Origin: Biomphalaria glabrata
Lineage: Eukaryota > Mollusca > Gastropoda > Planorbidae
Length of the DNA: 64,000 bases
Reading direction: 5' to 3'
NCBI RefSeq assembly: GCF_947242115.1
Contig: NC_074714.1
Location: 38,140,323 to 38,204,322, forward strand
Shown: positions 51,801 to 64,000 of the stretch, in pieces
Layout: each line of letters opens with the position of its first letter
Numbering within the stretch: position 1 is the stretch's first letter
Translations under genes and position numbers: made by a program
Notes under the pieces: model-generated
Told to the model about the DNA's origin: nothing
What the model saw: only the letters and a program-made list of their open reading frames with translations
Databases searched by the model: none

Positions 51801-54800
51801 CATGTCAATATTTTTTTAGACCGGATTTAGACTAGATAAAGAACTAGGCTGTTTGAGATTTGAGACTGTTTATTTAGTTATTCAACTAAGAGCAGATTGC
51901 TATGCACAAGAATACCTTCTAGTTCTACAGGATTATGTTGAGAAAGACTGATATAATGGCAGTGGCGTAGATAGCGATTTGCCATCATTTGGGGGCCCGA
52001 GGGGCTTGACCTCTCTGGGGACCTCAGCACTTTTACAATTAGACATCAGATAATGGCGTAATATTTAATACTTAATGTTAAAAAAAAAATTAAACACTCA
52101 TTTGGGGGCCCCGTCAAGTGGGAGCCCGGGGGGATTTTTAAATTCTCCCCCCCCCCTCCTCTCCCACCCTAGCTACGCCACTGTCTAATGGGGTAAACGG
52201 GTTGAAAATGTAATTAGCGTTATCAACTAGCAGCAAAGACTGGCTTAATGGGCCATCACAGAAGGATTGAAAATGTGCTAAACATTATCAACTAGCAGCA
52301 AAGACTGATCTAATGGGCCATCAGAGAAGGGTTGAAAATGTGCTAAACATTATCAACTAGCAGCAAAGACTGATCTAATGGGCCATCAGAGAAGGGTTGA
52401 AAATGTGCTAAACATTATCAACTAGCAGCAAAGAATGATCTAATGGGCCATCAGAGAAGGATTGAAAATGTGCTAAACGTCATCAACAAGCCTCAATGAC
52501 TGACCTAATGGTGCATCCAGACGGGTTGAAAATGCGATAAGCGTTGTCAACTAGCAGACTCTTAAAGTAGTTCTCGTATAGTTGTGGTGTCACGGCGTCA
52601 TCGAACGTGAGCATAAGAAATTGGGGCGTGTCCGAGACAGGTAAGTTAGGCTGACTTCCAGAGCAGAAACATTTTGGCAGCCTGCAGTTGTTTGCAGAAC
52701 ACAGGCCACTGGTTGAGATTTCAGGGCTCTGATTTCGTACAGTTTGTGCTTTCTGTGTTGTTGTAATAGATGGCTTTGGGGTTGTCGTACTTTGCCGTTT
52801 CTGAGTTGTAATTGCCGGCCTTTGTGCTGTAGTACTTAGTATTTCTGCAGTTGAACACGAGGCATACTGTGGCCAGTTACACACTCCCGTCACAATGTCA
52901 AATCTGAAAAAATAAGAAAAAAATCGAAATACGAATACGAGATTCAAAGCCGCCGCTACCTCTTGGGCAATGTGTGCAATGCACGCAGGCGGCCGAACTT
53001 AGGGGCGGATAAGTCATCATTCCAACTTTCCTTTTTTTTTACATTTTTGGTTTAGTAATAAAAATTTACTTAAATATTTTATATAAATTCTAATGATTCC
53101 ATTATCCTTTGAAAACGATATTCATACAATAAAAGTTATTTTGGAAACTTTATTTTAAAAAATAAGAATTAGAGCCTCGCGCGAGAGATTCCCATGGGTT
53201 AATTCAAGAGGCGCCGAATCATTTCTGGCTTTGATTTTCGCGGACTGTTTCTGATATATGTTTCGAATTGAATAACCCGCCCTTTAAGTGGATCACTTTT
53301 ATTTTATATGAATGTTAGTTGAGAGTAGAATATTTTTGGCCGATTATAGAGTCTAGATATAGATCTAAATCAAGTTAATTTGTGTTCTAGTTAAAAATAT
53401 ATTTTATTATGTTCTTTTTATAGTAAAATCAGTTAAAAACTGTATCTGTTTAATATTTAATAGTATAACTACTTGATATTGAATTATAAATAGGCCCTAA
53501 CTGTATTCAAATTTCTTTTTGTTGTTTTTTTTTAAAGTTGTGCAAGTATTCCGTATTGGATAATTATTACTATTATTCTGTTTTACATTATTGATCATCT
53601 GTATTTTTAATGCAGTGTTTCTCAAACTTAGGGCCCCCCCTGGGGAGGAGGCGACTTCATCTAATGGGGGGAAGGGGCGGCGCAAAAAAGGGGTGTGTGT
53701 TTCCTAGCATTGAGGATGATGAAATTAGCGTAATGCAAAAGTGAAACGGCATACGATCTTGGAGTAACGATGTTTTGTTGTGAGATAGATTCTGTTTATT
53801 TCATTACAATTAGATCTCTGACTCATCTTAAGTTCAATCTTTGACTATTGTAATAAATTATATTCAGTTTTTGTTCACAAAAGAAGTTTGTTCAAGTTAT
53901 TTTAAAGTTTATTTAGTAAAAATATAAAACGCCTACATTGGTTCAGTTGTACTAGCTGTTTGGAGCGACAAGCAAACGACCAACCAACAACAAAGAGAGG
54001 GGGCGGCGAAAAATATATTTTATTTTCATTGTAATTTATCTGTATATTATTAAAATAACATTTTTACCAAAGTTTTAAAAATTAAACTATCTTAAGTAAG
54101 TGACGGTGTTTCATCTTCTAATAAGACCTTGTCAAAAGTAGACCTTTTTTTTTTCTAGAACTAGGAGATAGTTTCCGCATTGCCACGAAAAAAAAAAACT
54201 AAAAATAATTCAGTTCGAGATATAGTTAAAATTCGAATTAATAAATCCTAATATTATTAATAAATCCTAATATTATTCGGAAACAACTCAACTCCCGTTG
54301 GCTTGATAGTAGACCGGATTGTGCCACTAAAAAACTCTTATAAAATAGAGTGTTCATTGCTGGTAACAAAAAAGAAAAAGGCTTTAACATTTTTTTTCAA
54401 ATACAATTTTATTCTATGCTAACCAAACGAAAAAATGAAAGACATTTTCTTAAAAGAAAGTCTCTCTAAAATTAATATTTTCCTTTTTCCATGTAAAGGC
54501 TACATATTAGACATTCCTGCGAATAGATTTTAATTGAGCGTTGTGTATGTGTTTTTTTTAAACAAATATGTAGAACTAGTTAGTTCAGCTAATTAATATG
54601 AACCTCTTCGCTTAGACTAACATTCCAGGAGAACTCTAAATACTTTGAAATCACGTGACTATTCACAGCAGACGTATAAAATTTTAATTGGACTTAAAAT
54701 GATTCAATGAGATTTTGAACGAAAGTAAAAAGAAAAATGAAGAGACATACCTGAGTGACGGATGGCAGGTCGTGATGGAAACAGAGCCATGGATGCAGGT

Positions 54801-54977
54801 CAGATAACGAATCCCCAGTTCATTCTCTCCATTTCTCGGGGGCGCACAGACTTTTTGCCCATGAGCCAATGTTCGTACACCATCCAGAGTCACTACGTTC
54901 AAGCACTCACCAAATGCATTTGTGATCCTAATTTCCTGAGTGATTAACACAATAATAAATACACAAAGTCTGAACAT
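45808..54977 (-). CDS. CDL4: secreted chitin deacetylase-like protein with Thr-rich linker (CE4), 6 coding exons, 462 aa
   Basis: Exons: 54977-54751, 52903-52505, 49708-49561, 48770-48550, 48121-47954, 46033-45808; total 1389 bases. The start is the ATG at 54977 (MFRLCVF...), opening a signal peptide; an acceptor six bases upstream suggests an untranslated first exon. Domain order: signal peptide, chitin-binding-like domain (six Cys, ending C-N-W-P-x3-C at 84-92, the best CBM14 match of the four), Thr/Gln/Pro-rich linker about 97-138 (mucin-like, probably O-glycosylated), Cys cluster 144-156, TFDD (175-178), HTIHH (237-241), GFRAPY (281-286), YPGLWE (343-348), FFTH with His406, and the end W-G-C. 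All CE4 catalytic residues are present. It pairs with CDL3 by exon structure and sequence. The donor of exon 2 lies at the head of a 65-bp array derived from the exon itself. Confidence 0.9.
46570..46930 (-). mobile_element. LINE 3' fragment (family LC) next to an R7 end
   Basis: The minus strand reads K-L-R-L-Y-G-H-V-T-R-S-S-G-L-A-R, then G-R-Q-R-R-R-W-E-D-N-I-K-E-W-S-G-L, the best-kept LC coding in the window. An R7 end (TTTTTAGCGGTCCTCGGGAA) joins its 3' side at 46570. In CDL4 intron 5. Confidence 0.75.
48935..49215 (+). repeat. SINE family 1 (CDL4 intron 3)
   Basis: Head GTTGATGAGTGGTTAAGTGC, CTTCCGAACCTGGGG, body CCCAACCCTAATGGGTACCT and the tail CATCGCAAGGTCGGAAAGGG. Confidence 0.8.
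50055..50095 (+). mobile_element. LINE 3' tail fragment (family LA)
   Basis: GAAGTAACGTCTGTATTATA plus TAAGATATG, the last bases of family LA; the second, longer copy is at 50985-51172. Confidence 0.6.
50145..50812. repeat. 49-bp minisatellite, about 13-14 near-identical copies (CDL4 intron 2)
   Basis: Unit GAAGAAGGGCTGAGAAGATG, GAATATAATGGATGTGTCAC, TTGGAGAAA. Almost no variation, so the array is very young or recently homogenised. Confidence 0.95.
50985..51172 (+). mobile_element. LINE 3' end (family LA)
   Basis: GGGCTATTAGAGCATGGAATG, GGTTGCCTGAGCTAGCCAGG, GACGCAATCATCTTCTGTTT, GAAGTAACGTCTGTATTATA and a TAAGA tail. Confidence 0.8.
51960..52183. mobile_element. hAT-type MITE, 224 bp
   Basis: Ends CAGTGGCGTAG and its complement CTACGCCACTG; flanked by 8-bp TATAATGG (51952-51959) and TCTAATGG (52184-52191), one mismatch. 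The flanks belong to the donor-derived array, so the element jumped into an existing array unit. Confidence 0.8.
52190..52504. repeat. 65-bp intronic array derived from the CDL4 exon 2 end and donor
   Basis: The marker (G/A)TTGAAAATG starts at 52201, 52266, 52331, 52396 and 52461, then in the exon itself at 52525: a 65-base step (64 last). On the minus strand each unit reads CTAGTTGATAATGTTTAGC, CACATTTTCAACCCTTCTC, GGCCCATTAGATCAGTC. This parallels the exon end CTAGTTGACAACGCTTATC...CATTTTCAACCCG...CACCATTAG/GTCAGTC. Confidence 0.9.
52505..52903 (-). CDS. CDL4 exon 2 (CBM end, Thr-rich linker, Cys cluster, TFDD motif)
   Basis: A 399-base exon from acceptor TTTCAG to donor TTAG/GTCAGT. The extra length over CDL3 is the Thr/Gln/Pro linker with several T-T-T and T-T-Q steps. 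The last roughly 50 bases (residues V-D-N-A-Y-R-I-F-N-P-S-G-C) are the parent of the 65-bp array in the next intron; the exon copy is in the same register as the array. Confidence 0.92.
53600..53990 (+). repeat. possible hAT end plus repeat R6 (CDL4 intron 1)
   Basis: CAGTGTTTCTCAAACTTAGG at 53613 resembles the terminal sequence of hAT elements, but no matching right end was found. R6 (53780-53990) follows. The rest of intron 1 (52904-53600, 54000-54750) is AT-rich with nothing recognised. Confidence 0.35.
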
Positions 54978-55149
54978 TGTCACCTGAAAAAAAAGTCTTT
55001 CAAAAATCACACAAAAATCTGTTTAACTTAATAATTTATAAAAAATAATGCACTGATGTTGAACTGTGTCAAATAAAAAGCAACAAATCAGCCCGAAGAG
55101 GAATAGCACAAACAGACAGGGGTATGATTACTTCAACTTTGTAGCCGAG

Positions 55150-55205
55150 TTTAAATAGACGCGTTCACTCTTAGGAACATTTCCCGGATATAATTATAAA
55201 TAGAT
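55150..55205 (-). promoter_or_regulatory. possible core promoter region of CDL4
   Basis: Two TATA-like stretches on the minus strand (TATTTATAATTATA near 55200 and TATTTAAA near 55155) lie 170-230 bases upstream of the acceptor that precedes the CDL4 start codon. They would allow a short untranslated first exon. No start site or donor could be fixed, so this is weak. Confidence 0.2.
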
Positions 55206-55599
55206 AGCAAAGTACCTATCCCTCCCCCTCCACACCAACGAACCCACTGCTAGCACTCCTGTGGAAATACGCTAAGTCGATCGTCTATCTAGACATTTGT
55301 TTGATAGACCATGTTATGAACGTCGCTAAATTGATCCTTCGTAATTACATTTCGCAACGATTCGGTGACCGACAACCATCCTCAAACTGTTTTAGAATTC
55401 TGCTTATTCCATTTTTCTTTTTAAATATTTGCAAAACTAGGTCAGTTAACTAAAAAACTAAAGAACGTTTAACCTGTTCTGTCTTGAGCCTTAGTTATAC
55501 ACATGTATTTTGCATTCATTTGAATAAAATCTATTTATATAATTAATTAAAAGAGCCAGTTAAATTTATATTTGTTTTCACTTTAAGCCCCATTCATCC

Positions 55600-56150
55600 T
55601 CATTATCATCATCTGTCCTTGACTTTCGTCGTGGGAGGTTCATGATAGCTCGTGTAACCAAGCCCTCCACTTGTCCAAGTCAGCAAATGTTCTTAGCTTT
55701 GGACGTCCCTTTCTTCATACTCCCTCAACTTGTCCAAGTCAGCAGATGTTCTTAGCTTTGGACGTCCCTTTCTTCATACTCCCTCCACTTGTCCAAGTCA
55801 GCAGATGTTCTTAGCTTTGGACGTCCCTTTCTTCATACTCCCTCCACTGTACCATGAAAGATAACTTTTGATAGTAAGTCATGTCTTACAATAGGACCGA
55901 AATAATTTAGCTTTCAGTTTTTGTTTTCACAGTATTGGCGAGTGACAAGACCGCTAGCGAAGAATACAGTTTTAATTTTACTGAGAAGCTGATGTTACTC
56001 TTCCAGATTTTCCACAGTTTGCTCATGGCAGAAGATACCAGCTTAAATGGGGCTTTGTCTCTTCTATTGATCCTCCATCTCTTGTTATGTTTGACCCTAG
56101 GTATTTAAATGTCAACTTCTTCTGTTTGGCCATTCAACTGTATACAACAT
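55600..56150 (-). mobile_element. LINE fragment (reverse transcriptase, degraded) with a 62-bp internal triplication
   Basis: The minus strand reads K-L-W-K-I-W-K-S-N-I-S-F-S-V-K-L-K-L-Y and K-A-P-F-K-L-V, the K-x-W-x-S-x-x-I-x4-K-x-x-L-Y-x-S segment of LINE reverse transcriptases. At 55665-55855 a 62-base block (TTGTCCAAGTCAGCAGATG, TTCTTAGCTTTGGACGTCCC) occurs three times in tandem. Confidence 0.65.
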
Positions 56151-56179
56151 CTCGTACTATCTCCACCACAAACTAGTAT

Positions 56180-56440
56180 TTTTAGCGACCCCCCAAAAGG
56201 GGAATAAACGCTATTAGTTTTGTGTGGAATGTCTGTCTGTACGTCCGTCCCGTTTAGATCTCGTAAACTAGAAATGATAGTGAAAATCCAACATCATAAT
56301 ATTTTGGTCCATTCAAAGTTCTGATGCAACTGCTACTTTTTTTCTTTTCTGAAAGCGAAAAATCTAATTTTTAAAATCAATTATGCAAGCATTTTTTTCA
56401 TAAAAATAAACCACATTTACAACTATTCACTATTAATAAG
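56180..56440 (+). repeat. dispersed repeat R7
   Basis: TTTTTAGCGACCCCCCAAAA, CGCTATTAGTTTTGTGTGG, GTCCGTCCCGTTTAGATCTC, aligned with the complement of 43030-43255. Confidence 0.65.
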
Positions 56441-56849
56441 TAACAAATACTCGAGACTCCTTAGTAGGGGAGAAAACAGTTTATTATATTTTTAACATAT
56501 TTATGCAAATGATTTTAGACTTTTTGTTAAAAAATATTTTTTTTTTAGATTTGTATTGCTACGTTATGTAAGTTTTGTCCTATAACTACTAAGTTTACCA
56601 AAAAATAATGTTTCCTTTTTTTAAAGAGAAAAAAAGATCTATTTAGTATGCATATAAGTTGGACATAATTTTAAACAACAATTAATAAGTAGATTTTCAT
56701 ATTATCACTTGAACTATAGTGCTCAGCAATAGGGAAACTACGCTTGACTAAAGGATTTTTTTTTTACGAAAATGTTTTTTTCTTTTTTTGAGGTTTTGAA
56801 TAAGAGATTAACCCTTTACAAAACAATTAGATCAATTAGATATTCATTA

Positions 56850-57105
56850 TAAGACATCAGTTAGGCCAGGTTCGCATTTAATTTCACATTCACTTTCACC
56901 TATCCTTTGGTCTGCTGGACCGCTGGGGCACCATACAAGATCTGTTAACCTTTTTTCTCCATTATTTTCTGTCATTTGTCTTGGATAGAATTTCATTCTG
57001 ATAATATTGAAATCTGCCTTTTTACCTGCCTGGGTGGACCTCTTCGGGGGCCGATTTTCAGTTCGTGTTTCCACACAAACTGCCTTTGTAACCTTGTTTT
57101 AGAAC
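56850..57105 (-). mobile_element. LINE 3' tail (family LC) with R4 block
   Basis: Complement of 42475-42620 (AACAGATCTTGTATGGTGCC, CAGCGGTCCAGCAGACCAAA), preceded by an R4 block at 57035-57105. The same R4 plus LC order as near 42.3 kb suggests one composite element. Confidence 0.6.
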
Positions 57106-57254
57106 TGATTTCCATGCCAACTGCTCAAGGTGCAATTCAATACTGCTGAAGAAAGAGTATCAACTGGAAGGTAGAATAGATACCTTACGTGTCATCAATT
57201 TCAAACTGCAAGCCATTCAATGCTAACTTTTATTTGATCTGTCAGAGGAATTAT

Positions 57255-57600
57255 TTTAAATCTATGGATATTCTTCGATTTGTTAATATTTTTTTTAGCA
57301 GGGAGGGAAGTTTTATTTTTTTTTAGAGTTGATGGAATGTTTAAATTAAGGAATAAAATAAAAGCGCCATCCAACCCTGAGGAAAAAGCAGGAGCAGGCA
57401 GCTTGCAGGGCACAATGCCACACCCTGGCAGAGTCTGTGATGCCGCTGATCCCAAACTGTTTCGGCACTTGCTCGAGAAAGAGGAACTGCAGTCTGTGCA
57501 ACATCGTTCCGACTTCCGACCATAGCCAATGCCCATCAGATGATCTATTTTCGTTTCTCGACTGAAAGAAACCATACATGATACAACTATACAATAAAAA
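57255..57600. other. unrecognised GC-richer block
   Basis: Open for 124 codons on the minus strand and 81 on the plus, with higher GC than its surroundings. No family motif is clear in any frame; likely a mobile-element remnant. Confidence 0.3.
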
Positions 57601-57679
57601 CAGAAATATTCACTTTAGACCATACACCCTGAAACATGAAATATGTAAAACTCACCTGATTTGATGCTCAACTTTAAAT

Positions 57680-57840
57680 AAGGGCCCATTACAACGACCA
57701 ACCACTTTTATATTCCCCAGCTATTGTCTGGTAGAAGTGGAAATTCCCGGTTTACAATCCCAAATCCCAGCCTTCACCAGGAGTCGATCTCTTGACATTC
57801 TGTTCGAAAGTCTAGCACTTTACCAAATACTTCTTTAATC
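57680..57840 (-). repeat. SINE family 1, eroded
   Basis: Plus-strand reading ACAACGACCAACCACTTTTA, CCCAGCCTTCACCAGGAGTC and TCGAAAGTCTAGCACTTTACC: a diverged minus-strand copy. Confidence 0.55.
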
Positions 57841-57992
57841 CTCAAGTTTCCTCTAGAAATAAAAAGAAAACTAGAAGAAAGTTTTGTTTTGGCTTCAAAG
57901 TGTGGGCGCCTTGTTTCTGGTCACGGCTAGAGCTAGCGAACCATCGATAGGTGTTTCTAGACAGTTAAAACAAAGAAATATAAAAGTTTACA

Positions 57993-58390
<398 letters not shown>

Positions 58391-58822
58391 AGATACATAC
58401 ATACATACATACATACATACATACATACATACATACATACATACATACATACATACATACATACATACATACATACATACATACATACATACATACATAC
58501 ATACATACATTATACATACATACACACATACATATATACATACATACATACAGTCATACATACATACATATATACATACATACATACATACATACATACA
58601 TACATACATACATACATACATACCTACATACATACATACATTATACATACATACATACATACATACATACATACATACATACATACATACATACATACAT
58701 ACATACATGCATGCATGCATACATACATACATACATACATACATACATACATACATACATACATACATACATACATACATACATACATACATACATACAT
58801 ACATGCATGCATACATACATAG
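58391..58822. repeat. (CATA)n microsatellite
   Basis: About 105 CATA units with rare TATA, CACA and GCAT variants. Together with the GATA array it opens long low-complexity frames that are not genes. A GA-rich tail runs to about 59000. Confidence 0.97.
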
Positions 58823-58999
58823 AGAGAGTATGAGAAAGAGATGGCCTGATAAGAAAGAGCGAGAGAGATGAGAAAGATACAGAAAGAGAGCTTTAGAGAA
58901 AAAGATTTAAAAAAGGGGAAAAAAAGATAATAAGAAAGGAAAAATAAAGAAAGAAATAACGGAAAGAGAGAGTGAGAGAGGGAGAGAGAGAGACAGAAC

Positions 59000-59835
59000 G
59001 AGAGAAATGGGTAGAGGTGAACAACAAGTAAGATGAAGAGATATTTGAATTGCTCAACAAATGTTTTCTTAAATACCAGCTCTGCCCTAAGAGAAACTAT
59101 CACATCCAATCTAAATGTCCAACATTACAACAAGACCCCAGGCAATGTCAGCGTTTGGTAGCCTTAGAGCTGAGTTAGCATTCAGTTTGGTTCAAATAAA
59201 TAAAAAAATATAACGGCACGGTGCCTATGAATCCAATATAGGTTTTCATTGTTAATAATTCTAAAGAAATATCTTTTAAATTATTTTCGCATTTACATAT
59301 CTCAGCACAATTTTATCCCTCGTGCAAGTATAATTGAATTAGTTTACTTTATTAGCAAAGAAAGCAAAAGATAATGATTTTAAAACATAAATATAATTAT
59401 CATTCTTATAATTATATGTCTCCACAATGCTAATACTCTTTAATTAAAGTACTAGTTTCATTTGTCTTTCTTGATAAATACTAGGTCTACTACCTATAAA
59501 AATGATAAAGAACTTTGGTGAAAAAATAATTGGCTACAAGTGTTTAAATCATACTGCATACCTACCCTTGAGTTATGTTTATGCTCAGCAAGAAACAGTA
59601 AATCAAAAGCACTCTTCACTCAACGTAACTTAGCCACACAAAGGAATACAACCCATCCTCTTTCTGTCCCTTGAAATAAAATGCAAGCACAAGGCTTTAA
59701 ATACTGCGAGTGCAATCTTGAAGAAAATTCAAATATTGTTCTTCATTACTATGTATTTATGGAAAGCTTATTACAGGACTCGGAGACAAGCCACATTATT
59801 AAAAAGCTTGTGTCAACATGTACCCGCATCTGGCA
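59000..59835. other. AT-rich intergenic DNA, nothing recognised
   Basis: No repeat or exon-like stretch found. Confidence 0.4.
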
Positions 59836-60470
59836 CAAATCTTGCGCACGTTGTTACACTCCCACTTCCCATTCCCGGATAAAAAAACTGCACAATTATA
59901 CATTAATGATGACAACACATGAAACAATGAAAACAAAGTAACCAATTAGTTAATTTAAAAAAAAGGAAATTAATTAATTTTATATAGAAAAGGGGACATA
60001 TATCTTGCAGTATTGATACATATGAGGCAGTAATAATGCGGTTTTTCCCCTATTTAAGCTTTTTTTTTTTAAATTAAAATTAACATTTTGGTTGTTATGC
60101 TCATTAAATTTAAAGACTCTATTCAAGTCAGAACTTCATAGGAACTGGAACCCGCTGATCTCAAAAATTAGCAACAAAAAATATTGTTTTAAGTTTAAAC
60201 TTGATCCGAATATGGGTGTGTGAGAAATACCGTGAACAATTATCTAAGGGAACAAAACCCTACATATTTATATTTAGCGGTATCTGTAAATACTTAAGGA
60301 TTAATTTCCCTTGTTGGTATAAACAATAATGAATTACCGGTTATTAATTGAGTAATTTTATTATTTCACTCTATTGATTCATGCATTGTCTACGCCAACG
60401 ACTAATTGTGCAAATTTTTAACTTGATCTCAGAATGGGTGTGGGGGGAAAGACGTGTGTTATTTTTAGCC
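59835..60470. repeat. dispersed repeat R3, three copies in both orientations
   Basis: A minus-strand copy near 59840-59930 (CCCACTTCCCATTCCCGGAT) and plus-strand copies near 60190 and 60420 (AACTTGATCCGAATATGGG; AACTTGATCTCAGAATGGGT). Confidence 0.6.
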
Positions 60471-61104
60471 TAGATCAAGGGACAAACCTAAAACCAAGTC
60501 CTGTGTCTCATTTGTCACGACGTCTGTCATTCCTGTGAACTTTAAATGACCAACTGTCACAGCTCGCGTCGTTCCAGCCACTGAAAAGTTTAGCAACACG
60601 GAAGTTGTGTGATGATTTCATGGCCCATTGTTCATGACGCAGGACTGTTTACCTGGGGCCATCTGTTACACCTGCATGCAATGAAAGAAGCAGATGTCAA
60701 CTAGTTGCATAATTAAAAAAAAAAGATAATTAAATTGATAACGTTAAAAAAAAACATACAAGCAAAATGTATGTATAGGACAAACACAAAACAGCAACAA
60801 CAAAACAACAACAACATCATAATAACTAAGCACAAAGTACGCCAAACCCTATGAATCTTCCTCAACTTTTTAAAGCGAATTTTAAAAAATAATCTTTTTA
60901 ATTTTTTAAAGACTTTGAACTCTTTAGTTAGTATTGCTTGCTGGTTAGGTTCAAAGTTTTATTTGTTTTATTGCTGAAGAATTTAAAATCCATTTTTTTT
61001 TCAAAAATGTAGAAAATGGTCAGTTAAACGCACATACGTGTCATTTAAAGGGACAAAAATGTCATTATTACGGTGGTGAGAGGGAAATTACAGAGTAACT
61101 TTTT

Positions 61105-61185
61105 TTTTTAAACATTTTCGGATATTCCTTCAGAATTGAAGATGATTATATTGTAGCCCAAATCTTCCCTTGCCCTGTCACATGT
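61105..61185 (-). repeat. SINE family 2 tail fragment
   Basis: TTTTCGGATATTCCTTCAGAA, TTGAAGATGATTAT, GTAGCCCAAATCTTCCC: tail end of the family. Confidence 0.55.
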
Positions 61186-61333
61186 AGGCCTAATACAATA
61201 TATCAATAGAATAAGCCTCCATATATAAATAAAAATAACAGACCTTTAACCTTTCTAATAAATATTCATTGTGAGACATACGCTACAGGGTATTAAGTTA
61301 AATTATAATAGTAATAAATAATATTATAACTAT

Positions 61334-61337
<4 letters not shown>

Positions 61338-61388
<51 letters not shown>
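61338..61388. repeat. (AT)n microsatellite, left part
   Basis: AT repeat that continues at 63133 after the hAT-like insertion. Confidence 0.95.
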
Positions 61389-63250
<1,862 letters not shown>

Positions 63251-63796
63251 ATAGCTTCACATTAAGCTGTACAGTTTTACAAGCATATTTGTACTTTTTA
63301 AAACAAAGGTGCAACAATAATACCAAGGTCGTACTCTGACAGTTAAGGAGCGAAATAAAAAAAATTCCGTTAAAATCCTTGACAATATATTTATCAATAG
63401 CAGGACATGTATGACTTTATCAACATTTCAGATCTCAACTATTTATAGTTTCTTAATGGGAATACAATGTAAACATCTTTGTAGTTTGCATTAAATCTGT
63501 TTTTATGAGAATAACAAAAGTAGAGGGAGATTCAAATTTCTTGGAAAAGGTAGGACTGGGAACTAACATAAGCTTTGTCTGTGAGGAAAGAAAACATTTA
63601 ATTTTTTTTATTTGATTGACAAAAACATGATTTTAAATCTGATTTGCCTTATATTAAAATAGCTGGATATGCCCTTCAGAAGTGTTACTGTAAGTTCTTA
63701 TAGTATATACCATTGATGCCCATTGTTACTAACCGATCACATACATAGGCCTAGAATTGTGCTGTTTTCAACTTGCCGAATGAAAAGTGGATATAT

Positions 63797-63797
63797 A

Positions 63798-63833
<36 letters not shown>

Positions 63834-63917
63834 TGTATGTATGTATGTATGTATGTATGTATGTATGTATGTATGTATGTATGTATGTATGTATGTATGT
63901 ATGTATGTATGTATGTA

Positions 63918-63974
<57 letters not shown>

Positions 63975-64000
63975 ATGTATGTATGTATGTATGTATGTAT
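63797..64000. repeat. (GTAT)n with central (GT)n, runs off the window
   Basis: GTAT repeats interrupted at 63922-63958 by a GT run. Confidence 0.95.

Overview
The window looks like a repeat-rich animal genome, most likely a heterobranch (pulmonate-type) gastropod. The evidence is AT-rich DNA, small exons in multi-kilobase introns, GT-AG splicing, two tRNA-derived SINE families, many LINE 3' fragments, hAT-type elements and very many minisatellites. The species assignment is inference from overall character, not from a search.

The gene content is one coherent unit: four tandem paralogues of a secreted chitin deacetylase-like protein (polysaccharide deacetylase, carbohydrate esterase family 4, with an N-terminal Cys-rich chitin-binding-like domain), all on the minus strand. 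I label them CDL1 to CDL4 from left to right: CDL1 6380-14847, CDL2 18270-27845, CDL3 31938-37725, CDL4 45808-54977. I rebuilt each by matching splice sites and phases between copies. The coding totals are 1332, 1353, 1311 and 1389 bases including the stop (443, 450, 436 and 462 residues). Exon sizes are nearly identical across copies (226 or 223, 148, 221-224, 162-168 and 223-226 bases). All four keep the CE4 motifs: T-F/Y-D-D, H-T-x-x-H, G-F-R-A/S-P, the P/F-G-x-W-E segment and the late F/Y-T-H. They fall into two pairs. CDL1 and CDL2 have an extra short first coding exon and a separate exon for the end of the chitin-binding domain. CDL3 and CDL4 begin in the signal-peptide exon and fuse that domain end with the TFDD exon. 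CDL4 alone has a Thr-rich mucin-like linker.

Layout: 1-6.3 kb is intergenic (SINEs, minisatellites, a LINE 3' end, one possible plus-strand exon). 6.4-14.8 kb is CDL1, with a small LTR-element fossil in an intron. 14.9-18.2 kb is intergenic with tandem arrays. 18.3-27.8 kb is CDL2, with a 1.7 kb hAT-like element in its last intron. 27.9-31.9 kb is intergenic. 31.9-37.7 kb is CDL3. 37.7-45.8 kb is intergenic, with a 36-bp higher-order array. 45.8-55.0 kb is CDL4. 55-64 kb is upstream DNA with LINE fragments, GATA/CATA microsatellites and a second copy of the hAT-like element.

The most unusual signal is at 5' splice sites. In CDL4 the last part of the TFDD exon together with its donor has been amplified into an in-register 65-bp array in the following intron, and the copies I read have lost the donor GT. 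In CDL1 the homologous donor is the first unit of an array carrying several donor-like sequences. In CDL2 another donor lies in a 46-bp tandem duplication. The four enzymes probably act outside the cell on chitin (shell or periostracum matrix, radula or gut lining); which tissue cannot be told from the sequence.
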